Shown piece by piece: positions 41,402 to 51,899 of a stretch of 64,000 nucleotides of DNA; the first letter of the stretch is position 1; each line of letters begins with the position of its first letter. The stretch comes from Streptomyces sp. NRRL S-244. Its GTDB lineage: Bacteria; Actinomycetota; Actinomycetes; Streptomycetales; Streptomycetaceae. The notes under the pieces were generated by a model. That model ran no database searches. It had not been told where the DNA came from and was given only the letters and a program-made list of their open reading frames with translations. Where the stretch lies: the NCBI RefSeq assembly GCF_000717915.1, contig NZ_JOCX01000028.1:1-64000 (forward strand), read 5' to 3'. A program made the position numbers and the translations under genes.

Positions 41402-42652
41402 TCAGGCGGCGGAGAGGTACGCGTTCCAGCCGCCGGCCGGCGGCTGACCCGGGGCCAGCTCCTGGAGCTTGGCGAGCAGCTTGGGGTCCTGTACGTCGAT
41501 CCAGTCGGTGAACTGCCGGAAGGAGACGAGCCGTACGTCCTTTTTGTCCGACATGCCCTTGAAGGCCTCCTCGACGGCGTCCATGTAGATGCCGCCGTTC
41601 CACTCCTCGAAGTGGTTGCCGATGAACATCGGCGCGCGGTTGGTCTCGTACGCGCGCCGGAAGCCGCCGAGGTAGGAGCCGGTGGCCTGAGTGCGCCAGG
41701 CCGGGTAGTTGGAGGGCACGCCCCGGGTGGTGTTCTTCGACTGGTTGGCGAGGATGTTGTAGTCCATCGACAGCACCTCGAACGAGTGCCCGGGGAACGG
41801 CATGGACTGCAGCGGCAGGTCCCAGACGCCCGACCGCTTCACCGGCCACACCTGGAGGCCGCCGGGCGAGGAGGCGTCGTAGCGCCAGCCCAGCTTCTGC
41901 GCGACGGGCAGCAGGCTGTCCTGGCCGAGCAGGCACGGGGTGCGGCCGCCGACCAGCTCCTTGCGGTAGTCGAAGGGCAGCGGTTCGAGGTCGGTGAAGC
42001 CGGTGTTGGTCCGCCAGCCGGTGACGAAGGACACGGCCTGGTCGATCTCGCTCTGCCAGTCGTCCGGGGTCCAGTGGGCCACGGAGCCGGAGCCCCCGCA
42101 GAAGTGGCCGTTGAAGTGGGTGCCCACCTCATGGCCGTCGAGCCACGCCTGGCGGACGCAGCCCAGGGTGTTGCGGACGTTCTCGTCCTTGAGGTAGCCG
42201 ATGTCGGAGGCCCCGACCGGGTTGTTCGGCGGCTTGTAGAGGTCCTTCTTCGACTCGGGCAGGAGGTAGAGGCCGGAGAGGAAGAAGGTCATGGCCGCGC
42301 CGTGGTCCTTGGCGAGCTTGAGGAAGCGCGGGAAGAGGCCGTTGCCGATCTCCCCCGCGCCGTCCCAGCTGAACACCACGAACTGCGGCGGGGTCTCGCC
42401 CGGCTGGAGCGGTACGGGCTTGGCCGGCTGGTGGGGCTGCGGACCGGTGTCGGCGGTGGAGCCGTCGCCGATCGGCCGGACCGCGCCCGCGGACGGGGAG
42501 GCGCCGGGGCCGCCGCCCGGACCGCCGGGGCCGGGGCGGCCCGGGCGGTCGTCGGCGCCGCAGCCGACGACACCGGCCGCCACCGCGGCCGCGCCGAGCC
42601 CGAGCAGCCCCCTTCGGGTGAAGTCGCGCGTCGCCCTGCTCATACCGTTCAT
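41402..42652 (-). CDS. Tat-exported polysaccharide deacetylase-like lipoprotein
   Basis: 416 residues. Twin-Arg signal (RATRDFTRRGLLGLGAAAVA) with lipobox VVGC. A Gly/Pro/Ala-rich linker (about 35-85) follows. The catalytic-like part has PPQFVVFSWDGAGEIGNGLF (NodB motif 1, D replaced in part), DGHEVGTHFNGHFCGG (motif 2, H-x3-H) and FIGNHFEEWNGG. The first motif has a single Asp instead of TFDDG, so activity is uncertain. Sits outside the membrane; role in wall or capsule is possible. Confidence 0.8.
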   Translation of the reverse strand: MNGMSRATRDFTRRGLLGLGAAAVAAGVVGCGADDRPGRPGPGGPGGGPGASPSAGAVRPIGDGSTADTGPQPHQPAKPVPLQPGETPPQFVVFSWDGAGEIGNGLFPRFLKLAKDHGAAMTFFLSGLYLLPESKKDLYKPPNNPVGASDIGYLKDENVRNTLGCVRQAWLDGHEVGTHFNGHFCGGSGSVAHWTPDDWQSEIDQAVSFVTGWRTNTGFTDLEPLPFDYRKELVGGRTPCLLGQDSLLPVAQKLGWRYDASSPGGLQVWPVKRSGVWDLPLQSMPFPGHSFEVLSMDYNILANQSKNTTRGVPSNYPAWRTQATGSYLGGFRRAYETNRAPMFIGNHFEEWNGGIYMDAVEEAFKGMSDKKDVRLVSFRQFTDWIDVQDPKLLAKLQELAPGQPPAGGWNAYLSAA

Positions 42653-42727
42653 GAATAGTCACATAAACGGACTTTTCAGCGAAGTCGAGGTCCGGCGCGG
42701 CAATTCCCGTACGACTTGTACGAGTTT

Positions 42728-43398
42728 TTAGGCGCCGAACGCCTTGGACTTGCCCTTCACCGGCTTCGCCCCCGCGAGCAGGTGCGCCGGGACCAGGTCC
42801 CGGGCCGGCTCGCTGTAGCCCACCGACACCAGCCGGTCGTCCTCGTACGTGAACGACGTGAGCGAGGCCAGCGTGCACTGCCGGCGCCGCGGGTCGTGCC
42901 ACAGCCGGCGCTTCTCCGCGAAGCTGCGCACGATCCAGATCGGCAGCTGGTGGCTGACCGCCACCGCCTCGTGGCCGCGCGCCGCGTCGCGCGCCGCCTC
43001 GATGGCGCTCGTCATCCGGACGACCTGCTCCACGTACGGCTCGCCCCAGGACGGCTTGAACGGGTTCGTCAGGTGCTTCCAGTTGGCGGGCTTGCGCAGC
43101 GCCCCGTCCCCGACGCCGAAGGTCTTGCCCTCGAAGACGTTCCCCGCCTCCAGCAGCCGCGCGTCGCTCGCCACCACCAGGCCGTGGCTCTTGGCGACCG
43201 GCGCCGCCGTCTCCTGCGCCCGCTCCAGCGGGGAGGAGACCACGTACGTGATGTCACGGTTCTGGAGGTGGTCCGCGACGCGCTCGGCCATCTCCCGGCC
43301 CAGCTCGGAGAGGTGGTAGCCGGAGCGGCGCCCGTACAGGACCCCGTCCGGGTTGTGCACCTCTCCGTGGCGCATCAGGTGGACGACGGTGATCTCGC

Positions 43399-43402
<4 letters not shown>
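42728..43402 (-). CDS. histidine phosphatase family protein
   Basis: 224 residues from ATG 43402, which overlaps the hemL stop. Catalytic [12 protein letters not shown] (RHG, about 9-12), [11 protein letters not shown], and second His in [16 protein letters not shown]. Phosphoglycerate-mutase-like; substrate unknown. Coupled to hemL, as is common in Streptomyces. Confidence 0.9.
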
Positions 43403-44733
<1,331 letters not shown>

Positions 44734-44867
44734 GGTCTCATCAGGCCGCGACTGACTTGCGGACGGGCGTTTCACCGCGCCGCCCCGGGGGAGGTCACTG
44801 CCATGATGATCAGGCTGCGTGGCGGGGGCCGCGGGGCCGGGGCAGGCAAGACCAGTCGGGTGGAGAT

Positions 44868-45476
44868 ATGCAACGCGGTGGTGGACCGGGCGAGGGTACG
44901 GACGGCCTCGACCCGCAGCGCGCCCGCGAGGCCCGCGAAGCCCGCCGCCGAGGCAAGCACCGGCGCCGGGCCGCGGACGCGGCCGATCCGGTACCGGGAC
45001 CGCTGGAGTCCCCCGACGGCCTGCCCAAGGGCCGCGGCATGGGCGTGACGTACAAGTACTTCGGCGCGCCCGACGGCGCGACGGCCGCCCGGGTCCCGGT
45101 CACGATGCGGCCGGAGGAGCTCGGCGGCGACGAGCTCGGCATGGGCGGCCTCTTCACCAAGATCAAGCCGGAGACGGTGGCCGCGATGGTCCTGACCGGC
45201 ATCGAGGGCATACCCCTGCACAAGGTGCCCCCGCTGGAGCTGGTCGTGCTCCACCCCGACTACGCGGTGGTCAAGCTCCCGATGACGGTCGTCGACCCGC
45301 TGCGCGGCATCGGCGAGGAGTCGGTCGGCGCGGCGGCGTTCATCTGGTCCACGGTCCCGGACCGGGGCGGGCCGCGCGACGCGTTCAACGTCTACCAGCT
45401 GCTGCACGAGTGGCAGGACTTCAGCCACCGGCTGCACGAGGCGGGGCACCAGCCGTACTGCCTGGTCTGGCCCTGA
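44868..45476 (+). CDS. conserved hypothetical actinomycete protein
   Basis: 202 residues from ATG 44868 after GGTGGAG. A basic, disordered first third ([20 protein letters not shown]) leads to a conserved domain (about 60-200): [40 protein letters not shown] and [21 protein letters not shown] do not know a function. Divergent from hemL, so it shares the upstream region 44734-44867. Confidence 0.7.
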   Translation: MQRGGGPGEGTDGLDPQRAREAREARRRGKHRRRAADAADPVPGPLESPDGLPKGRGMGVTYKYFGAPDGATAARVPVTMRPEELGGDELGMGGLFTKIKPETVAAMVLTGIEGIPLHKVPPLELVVLHPDYAVVKLPMTVVDPLRGIGEESVGAAAFIWSTVPDRGGPRDAFNVYQLLHEWQDFSHRLHEAGHQPYCLVWP

Positions 45477-45489
45477 GCGTTCCGGCGGG

Positions 45490-46551
45490 TCAGCCGGCCG
45501 CAAGGATCTTGTGGGCGCGCTCGCGCAGGGGCGTGATCCGGATGCGGGCGGCGGCGCCGTTGTGGACGGCGTTGGTGACGATGACCACGTACCGGCCGGT
45601 GGTCGGGGCGAGGTAGAGACTCGTACCGGTGAATCCGTGGTGGTAGGCCACCGTCCCGCCCGCGCCGAGGATCCAGCCCAGGCCGCGCTGGAGGCCCGGC
45701 TCGATCTCCGCCTGGGGGACGAGGCTCATCCGGAACCACTGGCCGAGCGGGCTCTCGCGCCCGGCGAGCAGGTGCTCGGCGTACGTGGCGAGGTCGGCCG
45801 CCGGGGCGAAGACCCCGGCGTGGCCGGCGACGCCGCCCATGATCGCCGCGTTGTCGTCGTGGACGGCGCCCCAGAGCCGGTCGTGGCCGTCCTGCCGCTC
45901 GGTCGGCGCGACGCGGGGCTCCTGCTTGACCGGGCCGTACGCCGTGTCGTCCATGCCCAGCTCCGCCCACAGGCCGGAGGCGAGCTCGTCCAGCGGCCGG
46001 CCGTGCACATGGGCGAGGGCCAGGCCGAGCAGGATGTAGCCGCGGTTGATGTAGCGGTGGATGCCCGGGAGGTTCTCCATGAGCTCGTGGCAGATCAGCT
46101 CGTGCAGCGGGCGTCCGGTCAGGTCGTAGAGGTCGAAGCGGGTGGCGGCCCGCAGGCCGGAGGTGTGCGAGAGCAGCTGCCGTACGGTCGCCTCCCCGCT
46201 GGGCATCGCGCCGTCCATCGGCGGCAGGAACTCCCGTACGGGCGTGTCGAGGTCGAGCAGGCCCGCGTCGAGGGCGCGGCCGACGAGCGGCCAGGTGGCG
46301 GTGACCTTCGTCAGGGACGCGATGTCGTAGACGGTGTGCTCGTCGGGCGTGCCGGGGCCGGTGAACGGGGAGACGACCCCGGCCGCGAGGACGGTGCGCT
46401 CGCCGGCCGCCGCAGCGCCGGCATGCCTCGTACCGCAGACGACCACGCCTCCCGGGGCGGCGCCGTCGTCGACGATCTCGCGCAGCAGGTCGTGCAGTCC
46501 GCTGGTCTCGGCGGTCGTGAACGTCGGTGCGGGCTGGTTCATCGGGTTCAT
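45490..46551 (-). CDS. serine hydrolase (class C beta-lactamase family)
   Basis: 353 residues. Active-site S-x-x-K is SLTK in YDIASLTKVTATWPLVG (about 80), a Tyr-containing motif YINRGYILLGLALAH (about 165), and HHGFTGTSLYLAPTTGRYVV (KTG-box equivalent). No signal peptide visible, so cytosolic. Probably an esterase/peptidase-type hydrolase rather than a true resistance enzyme. Converges with the plus-strand gene 13 bp away. Confidence 0.9.
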   Translation of the reverse strand: MNPMNQPAPTFTTAETSGLHDLLREIVDDGAAPGGVVVCGTRHAGAAAAGERTVLAAGVVSPFTGPGTPDEHTVYDIASLTKVTATWPLVGRALDAGLLDLDTPVREFLPPMDGAMPSGEATVRQLLSHTSGLRAATRFDLYDLTGRPLHELICHELMENLPGIHRYINRGYILLGLALAHVHGRPLDELASGLWAELGMDDTAYGPVKQEPRVAPTERQDGHDRLWGAVHDDNAAIMGGVAGHAGVFAPAADLATYAEHLLAGRESPLGQWFRMSLVPQAEIEPGLQRGLGWILGAGGTVAYHHGFTGTSLYLAPTTGRYVVIVTNAVHNGAAARIRITPLRERAHKILAAG

Positions 46552-46637
46552 CTACGCCTCCGGCTCGGTGGATGGTGATCCCGCCACCCAGCGTGACCAT
46601 GCCGCCCGGCGAGTGCCCGTAGCCGCGCCGGAGATGA

Positions 46638-48107
46638 TCACAAGCCGCGCAATGCGCCCGCCGGTGGGATGTTCTGGTTCAGGCGGAACACGTTCCCCGG
46701 ATCCCACTGCGCCTTCAGGGCGCGCAGCCGCTCCAGCTTGCGCTCCCGCGAGCCGTACGCCTGGCGGATGCGCTGCTCACCCTCGTCCATCAGGAAGTTC
46801 ACGTACACGCCCGCGTGATACGGCTCCAGCGCGGACCAGAACTCCCGGACCCACGCGCACTCCTCGGCGAAGCCCTCGGGCGTGTCGCGGATCCCGTTGA
46901 TGTTCAGCATGTGGCCCAGGGAGCGGCCCGCGGCCGCCGTGTCCTCCTCGCCGACCCGGGCGACCGCGCCGCCCAGCTGGAACAGCGGGAAACCGCTCTG
47001 CGGCGAGGCGATCCGCCCCGCGTACCGCGCCATCGCGTCCAGGACGCCGTCGGCGAGCCCGTCGAGGCCGCAGCCCCGGAAGTAGTACCACCAGCCGTGC
47101 GGGAACGAGGCGTCGAACATCGCCTGGTGCGCCAGGTACGGCTTCGGCCGGCACAGGTCGAGCAGCGGCCTCCCGAACTCCCGCATCGGCCGCATCACTT
47201 CCTCACCGGCGGCCATCTCACCCACCCAGCAGGCGATCACCATCACCACCGGCCGGCCGTGCAGCTCCGGCGGGATCACCGGCGACGGCGGGGCCTTGCG
47301 GTGGACCACGATCGTCGTCAGCTCGTCCGCCGCCCCCTCGATCCAGTCCCGGTAGAACCGCATGACCTGCGGCGAGTCCTCCACCGGCCACAGCACCGGC
47401 CCGGCGAGCACGGTCGGACCGACCGGATTCAGCCGGAACGTGAACTCCGTGACGATGCCGAAGTTCCCGCCCGCCCCGCGCATCCCCCAGAACAGCTCCG
47501 GCTCGTGCGCCGCACCGGCCGTGACCCGCTCCCCGCCCGCCGTGACCAGGTCCACCGACAGCAGCTGGTCCACGCTCAGCCCGTACTTGCGGCTCAGCCA
47601 GCCGATCCCGCCGCCGAGCGTGAGCCCCGCGACACCCGTGTGCGTGACGATCCCCGACGGCACCGCCAGCCCGAACGGCTGCGTCGCCGCGTCCAGCTCG
47701 CCGAGCAGCGCCCCCGCCTGGACCCGGACCGTACGGGCCTCGGGGTCCACCCGGATCTCCTTCATCGGCGACAGGTCGATCACCACACCGCCGTCGCAGA
47801 CCGAATGCCCGGGGAAGCTGTGCCCGCCGCTGCGCACCGCGACCGGCGCACCCGTGCGCCCCGCCCACTTCAGCGCCGCCACCACATCGGCCGAACCGGT
47901 GCACGGCGCGATCAGCGCGGGATGCCGGTCGATGGCGCCGTTCCAGATCCGCCGGCGCTCCTCGTACGGGGCGTCCCCGGCCCGCACCAGGCTCCCCCGG
48001 AAGGATCGCGCCAGCTCGTGGTACGCGGAATCGTCCAGCCGGACCGGTACGGGTACGGGTGCCGGTACGGGTACGGGTCCCGGCGCCGGCGCAGTCGAGG
48101 CACCCAT
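46638..48107 (-). CDS. FAD-binding oxidoreductase (berberine-bridge type)
   Basis: 489 residues from ATG 48107 with GGAG. N-terminal Pro/Val repeat (GPVPVPAPVPVPV) from a GTACGG-type hexamer repeat in DNA. FAD domain: VRSGGHSFPGHSVCDGGVVI (His for covalent FAD) and LTLGGGIGWLSRKYGLSVDQ. BBE C-terminal end: RQAYGSRERKLERLRALKAQ and NVFRLNQNIPP. Oxidises alcohols or sugars; substrate unknown. No signal seen. Confidence 0.9.
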   Translation of the reverse strand: MGASTAPAPGPVPVPAPVPVPVRLDDSAYHELARSFRGSLVRAGDAPYEERRRIWNGAIDRHPALIAPCTGSADVVAALKWAGRTGAPVAVRSGGHSFPGHSVCDGGVVIDLSPMKEIRVDPEARTVRVQAGALLGELDAATQPFGLAVPSGIVTHTGVAGLTLGGGIGWLSRKYGLSVDQLLSVDLVTAGGERVTAGAAHEPELFWGMRGAGGNFGIVTEFTFRLNPVGPTVLAGPVLWPVEDSPQVMRFYRDWIEGAADELTTIVVHRKAPPSPVIPPELHGRPVVMVIACWVGEMAAGEEVMRPMREFGRPLLDLCRPKPYLAHQAMFDASFPHGWWYYFRGCGLDGLADGVLDAMARYAGRIASPQSGFPLFQLGGAVARVGEEDTAAAGRSLGHMLNINGIRDTPEGFAEECAWVREFWSALEPYHAGVYVNFLMDEGEQRIRQAYGSRERKLERLRALKAQWDPGNVFRLNQNIPPAGALRGL

Positions 48108-48236
48108 GGGTCGCTCCTCACCGCTCTCCCCCGAGTCTTCCACCGCGCGGATACCCGGGCCAGCCGGCGCCGTTTGCGCTGGTCAGCACTGATCCACCCG
48201 GTTGCGGAGGTCCTCGGCCCGGGTCACGGTGAGCAC

Positions 48237-49403
48237 ATGGCCGCGCCCCAGCCACCGCCACCGCCACCGCCGTCCGTCAGCCCGAGCCTGATCCGGCACC
48301 TCGGCCCCAACTGGTACGCCAGCGTGATGGGGACCGCCATCGTCGCCAACGCGGGCGTCGCCCTGCCCGTGCACGTCCGCGGACTGCACACCTTCAGCCT
48401 GGCCTTCTGGGCCCTGTCCGCCGCCATGCTGGCCGTCCTGCTCACCGCCCGCGCCCTGCACTGGGCCCGCCACCGCGACCAGGCGCGGGCCCATCTGCTC
48501 GACCCGGCCGTCGCCCCCTTCTACGGCTGCCTCGCCATGGCCCTGCTCGCCGTCGGCGGCGGCACGCTGCTGATCGGCAAGGACGTCATCGGCCTCCATG
48601 CCGCCGTGGTCGCCGACTCCGTCCTCTTCGTCGCCGGAACGGCCATCGGACTGCTCGCCGCCGTCGCCATCCCGTACCTGATGGTCGAGAGCCACCGGAT
48701 CCGACCCGGCAGCGCCTCACCCGTCTGGCTGCTCCCCGTCGTCGCCCCGATGGTCTCCGCCGCGCTCGGCCCGCTGCTGGTCCCGCACCTGCCGCCCGGC
48801 CAGTGGCAGCGCGCGCTGCTGCTCGGCTGCTACACGATGTTCGGGCTGAGCATGCTGGCCACGCTGGTGCTGCTGCCCATCGTCTTCGGGCGCATGGTGA
48901 CGGGCCCGCGGCTGCCGCTCGCGCTGACCCCGACGCTGTTCCTGGTCCTCGGCCCGCTGGGGCAGTCGGTCACCGCCGCCAACAAGTTCGCCGACGCCGC
49001 CCCGGGGGTGGTGCAGTCCCCGTACGCCGAGGGCTTCCGGATGTTCGCCGTGATCTACGGGGTCCCGGTGATGGGGTTCGCGCTGCTCTGGTTCGCCTTC
49101 GCCTGCGCGATGCTCGTACGGGCGCGGCGGCTCGGCATGCGGTTCTCGCTGACCTGGTGGGCGCTGACCTTCCCGGTGGGCACCTGCGTGACCGGGGCGG
49201 AGGGGCTGGCCCAGCACACCGGCCTCGACCTGTACCGCTGGCTCGCCGTCTTCCTGTACGCCTGCCTCCTGGCGGCCTGGGCCACCGCGGCCTCCCTGAC
49301 CGTACGGGGCCTGGCGACGGGCGCGTTCGTCCCGGCGGCCGCCGGGCCTGCGGCCGGGACTGCCGGCGCCCCGGCCGCAGGGGCTGCCGCCGGACGCCCA
49401 TAA
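48237..49403 (+). CDS. TDT family transporter
   Basis: 388 residues from ATG 48237. About ten membrane helices with the TDT opening LGPNWYASVMGTAIVANAGV. Members carry tellurite/dicarboxylates or act as SLAC1/sulfite-type channels; the specific substrate is unknown. N-terminal poly-Pro stretch PQPPPPPPPSVSP and Ala/Gly/Pro-rich tail. Its stop lies inside a hairpin (49394-49420). Confidence 0.88.
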   Translation: MAAPQPPPPPPPSVSPSLIRHLGPNWYASVMGTAIVANAGVALPVHVRGLHTFSLAFWALSAAMLAVLLTARALHWARHRDQARAHLLDPAVAPFYGCLAMALLAVGGGTLLIGKDVIGLHAAVVADSVLFVAGTAIGLLAAVAIPYLMVESHRIRPGSASPVWLLPVVAPMVSAALGPLLVPHLPPGQWQRALLLGCYTMFGLSMLATLVLLPIVFGRMVTGPRLPLALTPTLFLVLGPLGQSVTAANKFADAAPGVVQSPYAEGFRMFAVIYGVPVMGFALLWFAFACAMLVRARRLGMRFSLTWWALTFPVGTCVTGAEGLAQHTGLDLYRWLAVFLYACLLAAWATAASLTVRGLATGAFVPAAAGPAAGTAGAPAAGAAAGRP

Positions 49404-49420
49404 AGCGCGTTTATGGGCGT
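49394..49420 (+). terminator. 11-bp hairpin overlapping the TDT stop codon
   Basis: ACGCCCATAAA and its exact complement flank GCGCG. The TAA stop is within the left arm. Probably terminates or attenuates the TDT transcript. Confidence 0.65.
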
Positions 49421-49507
49421 ATAGACACCATCCCGCTACCGGTGCGTAACCCCCGGGCGGAGGGTGGAACCGAAAGCAAGAGTTCCCCCCGATGAAGCTG
49501 GGACACC

Positions 49508-49669
49508 ATGTACACCCTCCTCTTCCTCCTCATCTTCCTGTGCGTCGTGGCGGTGCTGCGGCCCTGGCCGGCCAGGGTCCGGGTGCCGCTGTGGACGGGA
49601 ACGCTGATCGCCTGCGTGATCGCGTTCCTCCCCCACGTGCTCGACCACGCCTTCCACATCGCCCTCTGA
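49508..49669 (+). CDS. 53-residue membrane protein upstream of dsbB
   Basis: ATG 49508 to TGA 49669. Two membrane segments: MYTLLFLLIFLCVVAVLRPW and VPLWTGTLIACVIAFLPHVL, ending HAFHIAL. Thirteen bp before the DsbB-like gene, so likely co-transcribed. Possibly a small partner of it; family unknown. Confidence 0.75.
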   Translation: MYTLLFLLIFLCVVAVLRPWPARVRVPLWTGTLIACVIAFLPHVLDHAFHIAL

Positions 49670-49682
49670 GGAGAAGAGCCCC

Positions 49683-50276
49683 GTGAGCACCGCATCCACC
49701 TCCAACCGGCTGGGCCTCTGGTTCGCCCACGCCTACGTCATCGGCCTGTGCGGCACCCTGGCCGGCGCGTACTTCTTCCAGTTCGGACTGTGGGAGTACC
49801 CCTGCCCGATGTGCCTGCTGCAGCGGATGTTCTTCCTGCTCAGCGCACTGGGCCCGGCCTGGATCATCGCCCGCTCCCGCAAGGGCGCGGTCACCTCCGG
49901 GGAATGGGCCGCGGGCTGGGGCTGGGCCATCGTCGCCGCGCTCGCCGGCAGCGTCGTCTCCGCCACCCAGGTCCTGATGCACATCGTGCCCCCGGACCCC
50001 GGCTACGCCGGCGCCCTGTTCGGCCTGCACCTCTACACCTGGGCCCTGATCACCTTCCTGGCCTCCGCCGTCGCCGCCGGAGCCGCGCTGTTCCTGACCC
50101 CCCACTCCGAACCCCTCGACGCGGGCCTCACCTCCCCCGCCCTGCGCCGGGCCGGCACCGTCACCTCGGCCGTGCTGCTCGCCTTCGCCGCGAGCAACCT
50201 GGTCGCCTGCTTCTTCCTCCAGGGCTTCGCCTGGCAGATGCCGGGCGACCCCACCGGCTACGCCCTGTTCCACTGA
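49683..50276 (+). CDS. disulfide bond formation protein B (DsbB-like)
   Basis: 197 residues from GTG 49683, with GAGGAGAAG upstream. Four to five membrane helices. The first loop has CPMCLLQRMFFLLSALGPAW (C-x2-C, quinone-reactive in DsbB). The second Cys pair of classical DsbB is not obvious. Reoxidises an extracytoplasmic thiol oxidase using quinone. Fits the window's quinone/thiol theme. Confidence 0.85.
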   Translation: MSTASTSNRLGLWFAHAYVIGLCGTLAGAYFFQFGLWEYPCPMCLLQRMFFLLSALGPAWIIARSRKGAVTSGEWAAGWGWAIVAALAGSVVSATQVLMHIVPPDPGYAGALFGLHLYTWALITFLASAVAAGAALFLTPHSEPLDAGLTSPALRRAGTVTSAVLLAFAASNLVACFFLQGFAWQMPGDPTGYALFH

Positions 50277-50366
50277 GGAACCGGGGGGCCGGTGAAGGCT
50301 CGGGGCCGGAGGGGCTCGGGGGCCGGAGCGGCTCGGGGGCCGGAGCGGCTTGGGGGCCGGGCGCCG

Positions 50367-51296
50367 TCAGGCGGTCGTCAGGACCAGGCGGCCGCGGGTG
50401 CCCGGCTCCGCCAGGCGGGCGTGGGCCTTCACCGCGTCCGCCAGCGGGATCGTCTCCGCGACCCGCAGGGTCAGGGCGCCCGCGTCCACCAGGCCCACCA
50501 GCTCCGCCAGGTGCGCGCCGTCCGCCGCGACCTCCTGCTCCACCACCCGGATCCCCCGCTCCGCGGCCGGACCGGCGTGCGGGCGCAGGCCCACGTAGAC
50601 CCCGCCGTCACGGACGAAGCCCAGCGCCGGCTCCCCCAGTACGGCCGCGTCCACGACCCCGTCCACCGGCCCGGCCGGAGCCGACCCGCGCGGGACGAAC
50701 TCCGTCGCGCCGAGCGACCGTACGAACTCCTCGTCCGACTCCCCCGCCAGCGCCGTCACCACCAGCCCCGCCCGTACCGCGAGCTGCACCGCGAGCCCGC
50801 CGACCATCCCCGCGGCCCCCGTGACCAGCACCGAGGACCCCGGAGCCAGCCCCAGCAGCCCCACCGCCCGACCGGCCGTCAGCCCGCTCAGCGGGAGCGA
50901 GGCCGCGGCCACGGCGTCCACGGTGGCCGGAGCGGCCGCCACCGCCGAGGCGTCGAGCACCGCGTACTCCGCATGCGTGCCCAGCGGCTTGACCGGCCCG
51001 TAGTGCAGTCCGACCACCCGCTGCCCCGCCGCCCAGCCGGTGACCCCGGCGCCGACCTCGTCGATCTCGCCCGCCACGTCCCAGCCGAGCCCGAGCCGCG
51101 TCCCCGCGCCGCCGAAGACGCCGACGCGGACCGCGCCGTCCACCGGGTTCACCCCGGCCGCCGCGACCCGGATGCGGACCTGGCCGGCGGCCGGCCGCGG
51201 GACCGGCACCCGCACGATCTCCACCTGCTCCGGCCCGCCGAAGCCGTTCACGACGGCCGCCTGCATGGTCCGTACGGTCTGCGCGTTCTCGCTCAT
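50367..51296 (-). CDS. NADP-dependent MDR oxidoreductase
   Basis: 309 residues. Quinone-oxidoreductase-type: VRIRVAAAGVNPVDGAVRVG, LGWDVAGEIDEVGAGVTGWA, and the nucleotide fold GSSVLVTGAAGMVGGLAVQL (about 150-168). No zinc-binding Cys. Reduces quinones or enones. Divergent from the HxlR gene with palindromes between, so HxlR regulation is expected. Confidence 0.92.
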   Translation of the reverse strand: MSENAQTVRTMQAAVVNGFGGPEQVEIVRVPVPRPAAGQVRIRVAAAGVNPVDGAVRVGVFGGAGTRLGLGWDVAGEIDEVGAGVTGWAAGQRVVGLHYGPVKPLGTHAEYAVLDASAVAAAPATVDAVAAASLPLSGLTAGRAVGLLGLAPGSSVLVTGAAGMVGGLAVQLAVRAGLVVTALAGESDEEFVRSLGATEFVPRGSAPAGPVDGVVDAAVLGEPALGFVRDGGVYVGLRPHAGPAAERGIRVVEQEVAADGAHLAELVGLVDAGALTLRVAETIPLADAVKAHARLAEPGTRGRLVLTTA

Positions 51297-51371
51297 GGTG
51301 TCTCCCCGGTTCGGTTGGGCTCGGTTCGGTTCGCCCGGTCGTTTCCTGCGTTCCGCTGAGCACTAACCTAG

Positions 51372-51404
51372 GGAGAGGTACTCTCCTTTCGTAAGTACGT
51401 ACTT
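51372..51404. promoter_or_regulatory. palindromes between the MDR and HxlR genes
   Basis: GGAGAG-GTA-CTCTCC (51372-51386) and the perfect palindrome AAGTACGTACTT (51393-51404) lie in the 143-bp divergent gap. The second matches known HxlR-type sites (GTAC core). Confidence 0.65.
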
Positions 51405-51439
51405 GGAGGTGCGTACCCGACCCGGAAGTGGGGCACCCG

Positions 51440-51859
51440 ATGGCCACCCGTACCGCCGCCGACCGCCGCGAAGAGGCCCGTTACGCCTACGACGCCTTCC
51501 TCAAGGAGTGCCCCACCAGCCAGCTCCTGGCCCGGATCAGCGACAAATGGGTCGGCCTCATCGTCGCCGCGCTCGCCCAGGCCGAGGACAACTCCATGCG
51601 CTACAGCGACCTCGGCCGCAAGATCCCCGGCGTCAGCCAGAAGATGCTCACCCAGACCCTGCGCTCCCTCGAACGCGACGGCCTCGTCACCCGCACCGTC
51701 ACCCCCACCGTCCCCGTCCGCGTCGACTACCGCCTCACCGGACTCGGCAGCAGCCTGGCCTGCCTCCTCACCTCCGTGAAGCAGTGGGCCGAGAACCACT
51801 TCGACGAGGTCGACGCCCACCGCACCGCCTACGACGGCGCCACCGCCGCGACCTCGTAA
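51440..51859 (+). CDS. HxlR family regulator
   Basis: 139 residues from ATG 51440. HxlR winged helix: CPTSQLLARISDKWVGLIVA (family entry Cys), RYSDLGRKIPGVSQKMLTQT and LRSLERDGLVTRTVTPTVPV, DYRLTGLGSSL. The Cys may sense thiol or quinone stress. It likely represses the divergent MDR enzyme and itself. Confidence 0.93.
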   Translation: MATRTAADRREEARYAYDAFLKECPTSQLLARISDKWVGLIVAALAQAEDNSMRYSDLGRKIPGVSQKMLTQTLRSLERDGLVTRTVTPTVPVRVDYRLTGLGSSLACLLTSVKQWAENHFDEVDAHRTAYDGATAATS

Positions 51860-51899
51860 TTCCCCCGCACCACCCGCCCCCCAATGGCATGCTGACAGC

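Noticed and set aside
46815..49403. Plus-strand open frame of 862 codons
   Set aside because: Its first half is antisense to the FAD oxidoreductase and reads as Arg/Pro/His-rich shadow; only the part from 48237 (TDT transporter) is real.
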